A program made the position numbers and the translations under genes. Below the pieces are notes generated by a model. The model saw only the letters and a list, made by a program, of their open reading frames with translations, was not told where the DNA came from and did no database searches. Source: Roseiarcus sp963835215 (GTDB taxonomy: Bacteria > Pseudomonadota > Alphaproteobacteria > Rhizobiales > Beijerinckiaceae). Taken from it: a stretch of DNA of 64,000 nucleotides. Positions 8,440 through 17,509 of this stretch are shown here, piece by piece. Where the stretch lies: the NCBI GenBank assembly GCA_963835215.1, contig CAWIES010000002.1:744001-808000 (forward strand), in the 5' to 3' direction. Each line of letters opens with the position of its first letter. Positions within the stretch are counted from its first letter, which is position 1.

Positions 8440-10263
8440 TCAGGCGAAAATCGAGGCGCCCTCTTCGGCGCGCCCGACCACGGCGCGGAAGGCTCTGAAC
8501 AATTCGCGCCCGACTCCGACATGGGCGCTCGTCAGGTCGGCGACAGCCGGCGCGCGCGCCGCCCATTCGGCGGGGTCGACCAGCACGTCGAGCCGTCCGG
8601 CTGGCGCATCGAGCCGGATCAGGTCGCCGTCGCGGATTTTGGCGATCGGCCCGCCCGCCTCCGCCTCCGGCGTGACGTGGAGCGCGGCGGGCACCTTGCC
8701 CGAGGCCCCCGAGAGCCGCCCATCGGTGACCAGCGCCACGCGCCGCCCGCGGTCCTGCAGCACGCCGAGCGGGGGCATCAGCTTGTGCAATTCGGGCATA
8801 CCGATCGCCTTGGGCCCCTGAAAGCGCAGCACGGCGACGAAATCTCGGTCGAGCGCGCCGGCGCGAAACGCGTCGTGCAGCTCTTGCTGCGAGTGGAAGA
8901 CGCGCGCCGGCGCTTCGATCACATGGCGGTCGGGCGCCACCGCCGAGGTCTTGATGACCGCGCGGCCGAGCGGCCCGTTGAGCACCTTGAGGCCGCCGGT
9001 CGGCTGGAAGGGACGCGCAACCGGTCGCAGGACGCTTTCGTCGCTGCTTGCGTTTGCCCCCTCGCGCCAGGCCAGCGCGCCGTCCGCGCCCAGCATCGGC
9101 TCGACGACATAGTCCGCGAGGCTATGGCCCCAGACCGTGCGCGCGTCGGCGTGCAGCAGGCCGGCGCCGATCAGTTCGCGGATCAGGAAGGGCATGCCGC
9201 CCGCCGCCTGGAAGTGGTTCACGTCCGCCTTGCCGTTGGGATAGATGCGGGTCAACAGCGGCGTGACCTCGGCGAGATCGGCGAAATCGTCCCAGGTCAG
9301 CGCGATCCCCGCCGCCGCCGCCATCGCGACAAGATGGATCGTCAGGTTGGTCGAGCCGCCAGTGGCGTTGAGGCCGACGACGCCGTTGACGACCGCGCGC
9401 TCGTCGATCACGTGGCCGATCGGCGTGAATTCATTGCCGAGCGCGCTCAGCGCCAACGCGCGCTGGGCGCCGAGCGTCGTCAGCGCGTCGCGCAGCGGCG
9501 TGTTGGGATTGACGAACGAGGCGCCGGGCAGATGCAGGCCCATGATCTCCATCAGCATCTGATTGGTGTTGGCGGTGCCGTAGAAGGTGCAGGTGCCCGG
9601 CCCGTGATAGGCGCGCGCCTCGGCCTCCAGCAGTTCCTCGCGACCCACCTTGCCCTCGGCATAGAGCTGGCGAACCTTCGATTTTTCCTCGTTGCCGAGA
9701 CCCGTGGTCATCGGCCCGGCGGGCAGGAACACCGCGGGAAGATGGCCGAACGACAGCGCGCCGATCAGCAGTCCCGGCACGATCTTGTCGCAGACGCCGA
9801 GAAACACCGCCGCGTCGAACATCTGGTGCGAGAGCGCGACGCCGGTCGACAGCGCGATGACGTCGCGTGAGAACAGCGACAGCTCCATGCCCGCCTCGCC
9901 CTGGGTGACGCCGTCGCACATCGCCGGGACGCCGCCCGCCACCTGCGCCGTCGCGCCCACTTCGCGCGCGGCCTCGCGGATCAACTCGGGAAAACGCTCG
10001 AACGGCTGATGAGCCGAAAGCATGTCGTTGTAGGAGGTGACGATGGCGAGGTTGCCCCCGGCGCCTTCGCGCAGGGCTGCTTTGTCGGAGGGACCGCAGG
10101 CGGCGAAGCCATGGGCGAAATTGGCGCAGCCGAGGTTGCGGCGCGTCGGGCCCTTGGCGACCGCCTGGTCGATGCGCTCGAGATAGCCCGGCCGCGCGTT
10201 GCGGCTGCGCCGGACGATGCGCTCGGTGATCTCGCCAACGCGGGCGTTGAGGGTCGCGGCCAT
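8440..10263 (-). CDS. edd: 6-phosphogluconate dehydratase (Entner-Doudoroff)
   Basis: Iron-sulfur dehydratase of the IlvD/Edd family converting 6-phosphogluconate to 2-keto-3-deoxy-6-phosphogluconate. The family motifs are present: VTSYNDMLSAHQPF, GGVPAMCDGVTQGEAGMELSLFSRD, FLGVCDKIVPGLL, GPGTCTFYGTANTNQM, and C-terminal LVTDGRLSGASGKVPAALHVTPEA. The conserved cysteines likely bind the cluster. ATG 10261-10263 gives a protein of 607 residues, the normal size; an in-frame extension to 10350 looks non-coding. The neighbours are not eda, zwf or pgl, so those enzymes must be encoded elsewhere. Confidence 0.96.
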   Translation of the reverse strand: MAATLNARVGEITERIVRRSRNARPGYLERIDQAVAKGPTRRNLGCANFAHGFAACGPSDKAALREGAGGNLAIVTSYNDMLSAHQPFERFPELIREAAREVGATAQVAGGVPAMCDGVTQGEAGMELSLFSRDVIALSTGVALSHQMFDAAVFLGVCDKIVPGLLIGALSFGHLPAVFLPAGPMTTGLGNEEKSKVRQLYAEGKVGREELLEAEARAYHGPGTCTFYGTANTNQMLMEIMGLHLPGASFVNPNTPLRDALTTLGAQRALALSALGNEFTPIGHVIDERAVVNGVVGLNATGGSTNLTIHLVAMAAAAGIALTWDDFADLAEVTPLLTRIYPNGKADVNHFQAAGGMPFLIRELIGAGLLHADARTVWGHSLADYVVEPMLGADGALAWREGANASSDESVLRPVARPFQPTGGLKVLNGPLGRAVIKTSAVAPDRHVIEAPARVFHSQQELHDAFRAGALDRDFVAVLRFQGPKAIGMPELHKLMPPLGVLQDRGRRVALVTDGRLSGASGKVPAALHVTPEAEAGGPIAKIRDGDLIRLDAPAGRLDVLVDPAEWAARAPAVADLTSAHVGVGRELFRAFRAVVGRAEEGASIFA

Positions 10264-10399
10264 GACAATTCTTTCGCGCTTTAGGGGAGGCCCCCTCTTA
10301 AGCCGGGCCTGCGACGAAAGGAAGGCGAGCAAGTTTTGGACCGCGTCCAAGCCCTGGGGCGTTCAAGTCTCGGAAGCGAAACCAGAAAACGCCGCAGGC

Positions 10400-10428
10400 T
10401 TGACACGCCGGCTCGCCAATCCCTATCT
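10400..10428 (+). promoter_or_regulatory. Probable housekeeping promoter of metA
   Basis: A perfect TTGACA (10400-10405), a 17-bp spacer and CTATCT (10423-10428) fit an alphaproteobacterial sigma-70-type promoter. Transcription would begin near 10435, about 25 nt before the SAM-II aptamer, so the geometry supports both calls. Confidence 0.7.
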
Positions 10429-10460
10429 CTCTTCTTGACCGGCGCGCTGCAAACGCCGGT

Positions 10461-10510
10461 TCGCGGGATTTGACAGGTCAGCTTGCTGCCGCGTCACCAA
10501 CAGCTAAAGC
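10461..10510 (+). promoter_or_regulatory. SAM-II riboswitch (metA leader)
   Basis: The metA leader matches the SAM-II aptamer. P1 is formed by CGCGG (10462-10466) with CCGCG (10489-10493), the loop contains the conserved GATTTG and GCTTGC segments, and the pseudoknot strand GCTAAA (10503-10508) follows the stem. SAM-II RNAs lie in front of metA in alphaproteobacteria and reduce expression when S-adenosylmethionine is abundant. The ribosome site is more than 100 nt downstream, so how binding blocks expression here is not evident. Confidence 0.9.
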
Positions 10511-10629
10511 GTCACAGACCGGGAAGCCCCCACAAAGCCTCCGCGCTGTGATCCTGGCAGGCGACTTCGTCGCCGGCGGTCGCCGTGGCGAAGTTCGCGC
10601 GTTTCGTGGTCGCGCGATCAGGAGGTTTC

Positions 10630-11643
10630 ATGCCGGTCATTGTCGCTTCGGAAGAGGCTCACCCGTTTCTGCCCTCGCTCGCCAGCGGCTCGGCGATCGA
10701 CCAGCGCCGCGCGCTGCAGCAGGACATTCGCCCGCTCGAAATCGCCATCCTCAACCTGATGGCCGACAAGATGACGACCGAGCGTCAGCTCGCCGCCTGG
10801 TTAGGCAGCACGCCGTTGCAGGTCAGCCTGACCTTCGTCGCCACCGATGGCTACGTGCGCGCGATCCGCGACGGGCGCCAGAGCAGGACGACGCCGGCCG
10901 AGCACATCGTCAAATTCTACAAGCCGCTGAGCGAAATCAGCGCCAACAAGTTCGACGGCCTGATCGTCACCGGCGTCAACGCGCTGCAACCGCGGGTGAG
11001 CGACGAAACGTTCTGGCCAGAGGTGCAGGAAATTCTCGACTGGTCGGCGAGCCATGTCCTGTCCTCGCTCTATCTGTGTTGGGGCGCCAAGGCGGCGCTC
11101 AAGCACTTCCACGACATCGAAAGCATCAAGGGCGAGCGCAAGACCTCCGGCCTGTTCGAGCACCGCTTGCTCAGCGACAGCACTGGCCTTGCGTTTGGCT
11201 TTCCCGACGTCTTCTCGGCGCCGGTGTCGCGTTGGAAAAACCCCGATCGGCAAGCGGTCGCCAATTGCCCGGCGCTGGAGGTGGTCGCCAACTCCGAGGA
11301 GACCGGCCCCAACATCATCGTCGAATCGGAAACCTTCGGCGAGCTCGGGCGCCGCTTCCCGCGCCGCGTCTATGTGCTCAATCACCCCGAATATGAAACG
11401 GACTCGCTCGCCAACGAATATTTCCGCGATGTCGCGCTCGATCCGGCGACGCGCCCGCCGCTGCATTATTTCCCGGGCGACGATCCGACGCGAGCGCCAT
11501 TCAACACCTGGCGCCACACCGCGCATCTCTACGCCAACTGGCTAAAGCTGGTTTACGAGGCGACGCCGTTCAACCGCGCGCAGATTCCAGCGCAAGCGCG
11601 GCCGGCGAAGGCCGGCCTCGCTCAGGCGAGCGCGACGCGGTAG
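10630..11643 (+). CDS. metA: Homoserine O-acyltransferase (HTS/MetA family)
   Basis: First committed enzyme of methionine synthesis; it acylates homoserine from succinyl- or acetyl-CoA. At 337 residues it has the family framework: LNLMADKMTTERQLAAWLGSTPLQV, the nucleophile Cys150 in SLYLCWGAKAAL, KTSGLFEHR, and the VLNHPEYET motif with the catalytic His and Glu. An AGGAGG ribosome site at 10620-10625 precedes ATG 10630. The usual TGAPVE segment is replaced by TGVNALQPRVSDETFW, seen in a divergent subgroup, so acyl donor preference should not be guessed. A SAM-II riboswitch controls it. Its 3' end overlaps the convergent scoB by 22 bp. Confidence 0.93.
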   Translation: MPVIVASEEAHPFLPSLASGSAIDQRRALQQDIRPLEIAILNLMADKMTTERQLAAWLGSTPLQVSLTFVATDGYVRAIRDGRQSRTTPAEHIVKFYKPLSEISANKFDGLIVTGVNALQPRVSDETFWPEVQEILDWSASHVLSSLYLCWGAKAALKHFHDIESIKGERKTSGLFEHRLLSDSTGLAFGFPDVFSAPVSRWKNPDRQAVANCPALEVVANSEETGPNIIVESETFGELGRRFPRRVYVLNHPEYETDSLANEYFRDVALDPATRPPLHYFPGDDPTRAPFNTWRHTAHLYANWLKLVYEATPFNRAQIPAQARPAKAGLAQASATR

Positions 11644-12266
11644 CTCGCTTGGGTCTTGGCGGCGATCTCGTCGAGGCTCACGTCGGCGGCGAGCTGGATC
11701 AGCGCCATATCGCGGCCGCTGTGCTTGTCGATGGTGAAGACGCCAAGGTCGGTGACGACGAGATCGACGACGCGCCGCCCGGTCAGCGGCAGCGTGCAAT
11801 GGTGGAGCAGCTTGGGGCCGTCCTTGGCCGCGTGCTCCATCACCACGACGATGCGCTTGACGCCGGCGACGAGGTCCATCGCGCCGCCCATGCCCTTGAC
11901 CATCTTGCCGGGGATCATCCAGTTGGCGAGATCGCCGTCCTCAGAAACCTGCATCGCGCCGAGGATGGCGAGATCGATGTGGCCGCCGCGGATCATGGCG
12001 AAGGAATCGGCGCTGGAGAAATAGCTGGTGGTCGGCAGTTCGGTCACCGTCTGCTTGCCGGCGTTGATCAGGTCGGGGTCTTCTTCGCCCTCGAACGGAA
12101 ACGGCCCGGTGCCAAGCATGCCGTTCTCACTCTGCAACTGCACTTGCATGCCGGCGGGAATGTAGTTCGACACCAGCGTCGGAATGCCGATGCCGAGATT
12201 GACGTAGAAGCCGTCCTTCAGTTCCTTCGCGGCGCGCGCCGCCATTTGGTCGCGGGTCCAGGCCAT
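11622..12266 (-). CDS. scoB: 3-oxoacid CoA-transferase subunit B
   Basis: Small subunit of a succinyl-CoA:3-ketoacid (or acetoacetate) CoA-transferase, 214 residues. The catalytic glutamate lies in the LQSENGMLGTGPFP motif near residue 47, which carries the CoA thioester intermediate. Other conserved parts are VNLGIGIPTLVSNYIP and GKMVKGMGGAMDLV. It follows scoA by 12 bp, so the two are co-transcribed. Its last 22 bp overlap the end of metA on the other strand. Together with phaA and phaB elsewhere in the window this supports ketone body or PHB turnover. Confidence 0.95.
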   Translation of the reverse strand: MAWTRDQMAARAAKELKDGFYVNLGIGIPTLVSNYIPAGMQVQLQSENGMLGTGPFPFEGEEDPDLINAGKQTVTELPTTSYFSSADSFAMIRGGHIDLAILGAMQVSEDGDLANWMIPGKMVKGMGGAMDLVAGVKRIVVVMEHAAKDGPKLLHHCTLPLTGRRVVDLVVTDLGVFTIDKHSGRDMALIQLAADVSLDEIAAKTQASYRVALA

Positions 12267-12278
12267 CGCCGATTCTCC

Positions 12279-12986
12279 TTAAGCCGCGTCGCGCTTGCGG
12301 GTGGTGCGCTGCTCGATGCGCTTGGGGCCGCCCGGAGTGTGGACGATGCGCTGAACGAAGACGCCCGGCGTGCCGATCTGGTCGGGGTCGAGCTCGCCGG
12401 GCTCGACGAGATGCTCGACCTCGGCGACGGTCACCCGGCCCGCGGTCGCCATGTTCGGATTGAAGTTGCGCGCGGTCTTGCGGTAGACGAGGTTGCCTTC
12501 GCTGTCGCCCTTCCAGGCGTGGACCAGCGCGATATCGGCGGTCAGCGCGGTCTCCATCAGGTAGGATTCGCCGTTGAACTCGCGCACCTCCTTGCCCTCG
12601 GCGACGATCGTGCCGACGCCGGTGCGGGTGAAGAAGGCGGGAATGCCGGCGCCGCCAGCGCGGATGCGCTCGGCCAGCGTGCCCTGCGGGTTGAACTCGA
12701 GTTCGAGCTTGCCGTCGAGATAGAGCTTGGCGAAAATCTTGTTCTCGCCGACATAGCTCGAAATCATCTTCTTGATCTGCCCGCTCTCGAGCAGCACGCC
12801 GAGGCCAATGCCGTCGACGCCGGCGTTGTTGGAGATCACGGTGAGGTTCTTCACGCCCGACGCGCGCAGCGCGCCGTTCAGCGCTTCAGGAATGCCGCAC
12901 AGACCGAAACCGCCCGACATGATCGTCATGCCGTCGCTTAAGATCCCGGCCAGGGCGGCCTCGGGGCTCGCGTAGACTTTGTTCAT
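12279..12986 (-). CDS. scoA: 3-oxoacid CoA-transferase subunit A
   Basis: Large-letter partner of scoB, forming the heteromeric CoA-transferase that activates acetoacetate with succinyl-CoA. Signatures are MSGGFGLCGIPEALNGAL with the glycine-rich CoA loop, NNAGVDGIGLGVLLESGQIKK and GGAGIPAFFTRTGVGT. I chose ATG 12984-12986 because a GGGAG site precedes it at a good distance; an ATG four codons earlier lacks one. The protein has 235 residues, as usual. Confidence 0.95.
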   Translation of the reverse strand: MNKVYASPEAALAGILSDGMTIMSGGFGLCGIPEALNGALRASGVKNLTVISNNAGVDGIGLGVLLESGQIKKMISSYVGENKIFAKLYLDGKLELEFNPQGTLAERIRAGGAGIPAFFTRTGVGTIVAEGKEVREFNGESYLMETALTADIALVHAWKGDSEGNLVYRKTARNFNPNMATAGRVTVAEVEHLVEPGELDPDQIGTPGVFVQRIVHTPGGPKRIEQRTTRKRDAA

Positions 12987-13142
12987 GGTCGCTCCCATCG
13001 CGAAGCAACTTAACTACCGGCGAGGGGAGGCGGGGGCAAGGGCGGGGCGGGGGACTGCCGGCGATCGCCGCCTGACGCTTGGCCCTTGCGCCGAGCGCGC
13101 CAAAGCGCCACGTCTAGGCGCGACAATCCCAGGGAGCGCGCC

Positions 13143-13382
13143 ATGAGCACCGAGACCTACAAGATCGTGCAGCACGACGGCGGCTGGGCCTACCAGGTCG
13201 ATGGCGTGTTTTCGGAGACCTATCCTTCGCATGACGCGGCCCATGCGGCGGCGGCGCGCGCGGCGGGCGAGCAGCGGGTCGGGGGCGAAACAACCGGCAT
13301 CACCTACGAAGATTCCTCGGGCAAATGGCGCGAGGAATTGGCCGAGGGTCGCGACCGCCCGCAAACCAAGGTCAAAGACTAG
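13143..13382 (+). CDS. DUF2188 domain protein
   Basis: 79-residue soluble protein with the DUF2188 pattern: KIVQHDGGWAYQVDGVFSETYPSHDAAHAAAARAA, then ITYEDSSGKWREE. The domain is common in alphaproteobacteria as short stand-alone proteins and has no established role. AGGGAG upstream of ATG 13143 supports the start. It converges with the AAA+ ATPase gene, 25 bp apart. Confidence 0.85.
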   Translation: MSTETYKIVQHDGGWAYQVDGVFSETYPSHDAAHAAAARAAGEQRVGGETTGITYEDSSGKWREELAEGRDRPQTKVKD

Positions 13383-13407
13383 GCAAGCGCCGGTTCGCTG
13401 GCGCGCG

Positions 13408-15192
13408 TCAGGGCTGCTTCAACAGCACCGGGCGCATTTCCTGCCAATTCGGCTGGGCGGCGATGGCGGTGGGCTTGTCGCCCGTCTGTTCGAGCTTTTG
13501 CAGCAAGGTGAGCGCCTCGGCGAGCGCGGCGCCGGCCTGCGCCGCCGGTTTGGGCAGAGCGATCGACTTGGTCGCCTCGATCCCCGGTTCGAAATCGGCA
13601 AACTCGGGCGCGCGGCTGGCGAGCCGGGCGCGCTTGACGCCGGCTTTGACGAATTCCTCGATATGCGCCGGGACGAGTTGCAGCTTGCTGAATTCCTTGG
13701 CGAGAACGATGTGCAAGCGTCGGCGCGTCAGCTTGTCGTCGACCCGGAACCGGTCGAAGTAAAGCTCGAGGATGCGCTGTTTCTCTTCGTCGGTCGGATA
13801 GCCCATGCGGACATGCGCGTCGAAGCGGCCGGCGCGCTTGGACAGCGCCTGGTCGATCGCCTCGACATGATTGGTGGTGGCGATGGTGATGACGTCGGGG
13901 TAGGCCGCGGTGCCGGACAGCACCTGCAACAGCTCGCCAGTCACGTCGTCCCTGACGGTCGGCAGACCCGGGTTCTGGCGCGACTTGGTCATCAGGTCGA
14001 GGTCTTCGAGAATCACCACCGTCGGCGCCAGCGCCTGCGCCAATTGGTAGATGGCGCGAATATGATCGACGCCCTCGACGAAAATGATCGTCGCCTCGCC
14101 GGCGATGCCATTGGCGAAACATTCGATCGCGGTCGATTTGCCGTCGCCCGGAGGCCCCGACAGCAACAGGCCGCGCTTGATCGTCAGCCCCTCCGCCTTC
14201 AGCGCTTCGCGATTGCGGATCGAGGCGGCGATGAAATCCAGTTCGTCGCGCACCCGCTCGTTGGGGATCACGTCGGCCCAGGAACGGTCGGAAAGGCGCG
14301 AACGCACGGTGCGAATGTCGCGATTGACCAGCACCATGCGATTCTTGAACGCGTCGGACTCTTGCAGCAACCCGCGCACCAGCGCGATCACTTCCTTTTC
14401 GTCGGATTCGCGATAGACGAGGCCGACGCTATCGAGGACGAAGCCCTGCGGCGGCTCGGTGCGGTGCGAGCCTTGCAAGATCAGCATGAACGACCCGCCG
14501 CTGCCGGGCGCGACGCCGCGAAACACCGTGCGCGGCCGCAGCACCTGCAGATCGCCGTCGATGTTCAGCATGACCTTGCCGGGCGTCAGACGCGGGTTGA
14601 TCGCCTGCTGGTCGGCGAGGCCGACGCCGGTGAGTTCGCTCAGCCACAACCAGCCCGGCAGATCGCTGAGCCGCCGGCTGAGCAGCGCGAGCGTCGCGTC
14701 GTTCGCCGGAAGGCTGATCACCCCCGGCTCGCCGTCGCCGCAAAAGACCCGGTACAGCGTCGCGTAGCCGACGCGCGGCGCGGCGGAGCGTTTCACCCGC
14801 TTGTGCTGGCTGGCGAAGTAGCCAAGCGAAGCCGCCACCGAAGCGAAGCCGCGGATCGAATCCTCGGGGATTTCGGCGATCAACTGGTCCCTCATCGAAA
14901 GCGACGCCGCCGCCGATTCGGCGAACAGGCGCTTGATCGCCGGGCTGCTGGATTCGCCCGCGCCCTCGGAGGCTTCGAAGACGCCGGAGACGAACTCGCC
15001 GTCGTCATCGGCGCCGTAGACCGTCGCGGTGACGTTCAGACTGGTGGCGAGCATCTCGGCGGCCTTGCGGGCGGCGGCGGCGCCAATGACCGGGCGTTCC
15101 TCGATCACCTTCTCGCCGGCGACCTCCGAGGTGCAGCGAACGACGAACTTCTGCCCCTTGGAGCCGCGCTTGCCTTCCACCTTGAACCACAT
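13408..15192 (-). CDS. AAA+ ATPase of unknown function
   Basis: 594-residue protein with an AAA+ core in its second half. Walker A GPPGDGKST is at residues 346-353 or so, Walker B VVILEDLD near 392-399, sensor 1 IATTN near 437-441, and the SKRAGRFD segment with arginine-finger residues near 451-458; this looks like the classic AAA clade (FtsH, proteasomal ATPase, BCS1). The first 300 residues have no motif I recognise; they start MWFKVEGKRGSKGQKFVVRC and contain an Ala-rich helix (AAARKAAEMLATSLNV). There is no signal peptide, membrane segment or zinc protease motif. No obvious partner gene is adjacent, so it may act alone as a remodelling ATPase. Function unknown. Confidence 0.85.
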   Translation of the reverse strand: MWFKVEGKRGSKGQKFVVRCTSEVAGEKVIEERPVIGAAAARKAAEMLATSLNVTATVYGADDDGEFVSGVFEASEGAGESSSPAIKRLFAESAAASLSMRDQLIAEIPEDSIRGFASVAASLGYFASQHKRVKRSAAPRVGYATLYRVFCGDGEPGVISLPANDATLALLSRRLSDLPGWLWLSELTGVGLADQQAINPRLTPGKVMLNIDGDLQVLRPRTVFRGVAPGSGGSFMLILQGSHRTEPPQGFVLDSVGLVYRESDEKEVIALVRGLLQESDAFKNRMVLVNRDIRTVRSRLSDRSWADVIPNERVRDELDFIAASIRNREALKAEGLTIKRGLLLSGPPGDGKSTAIECFANGIAGEATIIFVEGVDHIRAIYQLAQALAPTVVILEDLDLMTKSRQNPGLPTVRDDVTGELLQVLSGTAAYPDVITIATTNHVEAIDQALSKRAGRFDAHVRMGYPTDEEKQRILELYFDRFRVDDKLTRRRLHIVLAKEFSKLQLVPAHIEEFVKAGVKRARLASRAPEFADFEPGIEATKSIALPKPAAQAGAALAEALTLLQKLEQTGDKPTAIAAQPNWQEMRPVLLKQP

Positions 15193-15420
15193 GTCGAGCT
15201 ACCCCGTCGTCGGTGAGACTGAAGAGCGCTTCGGCCCGGCGTGATCGCGCCGAGACAAAGCCTCTCCGCCCAGTCGTGAGAAACCGGCGTCGGTGAGCTT
15301 ACTCTAGGGAAGAAGACCAACCTTTATTGCGATCGCGCGAAGTTTAACGAGTTTTCGCCGAGACGATTCAGCATCAGAACCCGCCAAAGGCCCTCGGCCT
15401 CTGGGCGTCCCCGCGAATCG

Positions 15421-17509
15421 CTAGCCACGCGTCGCGCCCTCGCGCCGCCAAGTCCACACCAGCGCGCCGAGCAGCAACGCAAGGCCGAGCAAGCCGACCG
15501 CGAGCGGCGTTTGCGACACGCCGATCAGCGCGCTGGCGCCGGCGCGCTTGATCCCAATGTAGTCGCCGCCCGAATAGCTCGGCGAGGGCTGCATCGCGAC
15601 GACGCGCGGCAACGTGATCGCATCGGTGGCGGCGCGCGCGAGCCGGCGCACGCCGCCCCCGCTCGCCTCGGCGAGCGGGCGGAGCTTCTCGGGCGTCGAG
15701 ACGACTTCCTGGAATTCGAGCGGGTTCTGCGGGCCGACCACCGCCAGCGCGACGTGCTCGCCGTCGCTCGCCCGGTAGAGCCCATCCTCGTCGACACTGA
15801 CAGCTCGCGCGCGACAGGCCGGGCGCGACGCTGGCGAGTTGCACGATGGTCGTCTTGCCGTCCGGCCCGGTGATCGTCGCCTGCGGGATCTCGCCCTTGA
15901 CGCTCTGGCGCTCGATCGTCAGCGCGCGTCCCTGAGCGCGCGCGCGCAACGCCTCCTCCTCGAGATCAGGCTCTTTCATCAGCCAATGCGCGAGGCGACG
16001 CAGAAGATCGAGATAGGGCCCGCCGCCGTCGAAGTCGCGCGCCCACAGCCACATCTGGTCCGAGAGCAGCAGCGCCACGCGGCCCTTGTCGACGCGCGAG
16101 AGCACGAGCAGCGGCGATTTGCCGACGCCCTGCATCAGCGTCATGCCGCCGGTGGCGTCGGCGCCGATCTGGCGCAGCCAGCGCCCCCAGACCGGCGGTT
16201 CGCTATCGCCGCCTGGCAGGCCGCGCGTCACCGGATGCTTTTGCCCGTCGGCCGAGATTTCGGCGCGGAACGGCTCGTCAAACTCCTCGCCAGTCGGGCG
16301 CGCCGGCGCGATGTCGCCGAGCGGCGTCGAATAGAGCCCCTCGGGCGTGCCGTAGGCCGGCCCTTCGGCCATTAGCAGCGCGCCGCCCTGGCGGACATAG
16401 GCGACGATGTTGTCGAGATAGTACCGCGGCAGGATCTCTTCGCTCGAGTAACGGTCGAAGATGATGAGATCGAAATCCTTGATCTTGCGGCCGAACAACT
16501 CGGCGACGGGAAAGGCGATCAGCGACAGCTCGTTGATCGGCGTCCCGTCGGTCGCCTTGTCCGGCGGGCGCAGGATGGTGAAATGGACGAGATCGACGTT
16601 GGCGTCGGACTTGAGCAGGTTGCGCCACATGCGCTCGCCCTGGTGCGGCTCGCCCGAGACCAGCAGAACCCTGAGCTTGTCGCGCACGCCTTCGATGGCG
16701 ACGACTGCACGATGATTGCGGTCGGTGATCTCGTCCTTCACCGGCGCGACTTCGAGCTCTATGACATTGGGGCCGGCGTGGTCGATCGGCGCCTTGATCT
16801 CCAGGTTCTGGCCAACCTCGGCGGGCAGCGTGGCGATGGTCTCGCCATCGCGCCGGACCGTCACCGTCGCCGGTTCGCCGGCGTCGTTGGAATCGAGAAC
16901 GCGGGCGACGATCGTCTGGTCCTTGCCGACGATGCCGAAACGCGGCGCCTCGACCAGCTCGATGCGGCGGTTACGCTCGCCTTCGTGGCCGGTGATCAGC
17001 ACATGCAGCGGCGCGTCGAAACCCAGCGCCTGCGCGGAAGCGGGAATGTCGTGGACGACCCCGTCAGTGACGACAATCGCGCCCCCGACCCGCTCGGGCG
17101 GCGTGTCGGCGAGCGCCGAATGCAGAGCTGCGAACAATTGCGTGCCGCGGTTGTCGGGATCGCTGCGCGGCGTCTCGACCGTTCTGACTTCGACGTTGTC
17201 GAGCGCCGCGAGACGCTTGGCGAGCTCGGCGCCCGCCGCCTGCGTTTGGCTCGCCCGCTCGCCGATCTGGTTCGACTCGGAGCGGTCGAGCACCAGCGCG
17301 ACGACGTCTTTGAGCGGCCGGCGGTTTTCGCGCACCAGCGAGGGGTCGGCGAGCGCGACCAGCAACAGCGCGCAGGCGAGCGCGCGCAAGAGCGCGGCGC
17401 CGGGGCGGCGCCAGGCGGTCAGCGCGACCAGCGCCAGCGCCGCGAGGGCGAGCGCGACCATTGCCGGAAACGGCAGCGGCGGAGCAAAGGCGATCGACCA
17501 GACGTTCAA
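15421..17509 (-). CDS. Membrane protein with vWA-like and glutamine-amidotransferase-like regions, frameshifted
   Basis: Last gene of the leftward moxR cluster, about 695 residues once one inserted base near 15800-15830 is repaired. Two N-terminal membrane segments (MVALALAALALVALTAW and LLRALACALLLVALADP) are followed by a vWA-like region with DRSESN resembling a MIDAS motif, then a class I glutamine-amidotransferase-like fold (RVLLVSGEPHQGERMW, FDLIIFDRYSSEEILP), and a C-terminal membrane segment (PLAVGLLGLALLLGALVW). I see no catalytic Cys at the usual amidotransferase elbow, so it is probably a binding fold. Its ATG overlaps the stop of the DUF4159 gene (ATGA), indicating coupling. Likely an inner-membrane partner of the MoxR ATPase. 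Confidence 0.85.
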
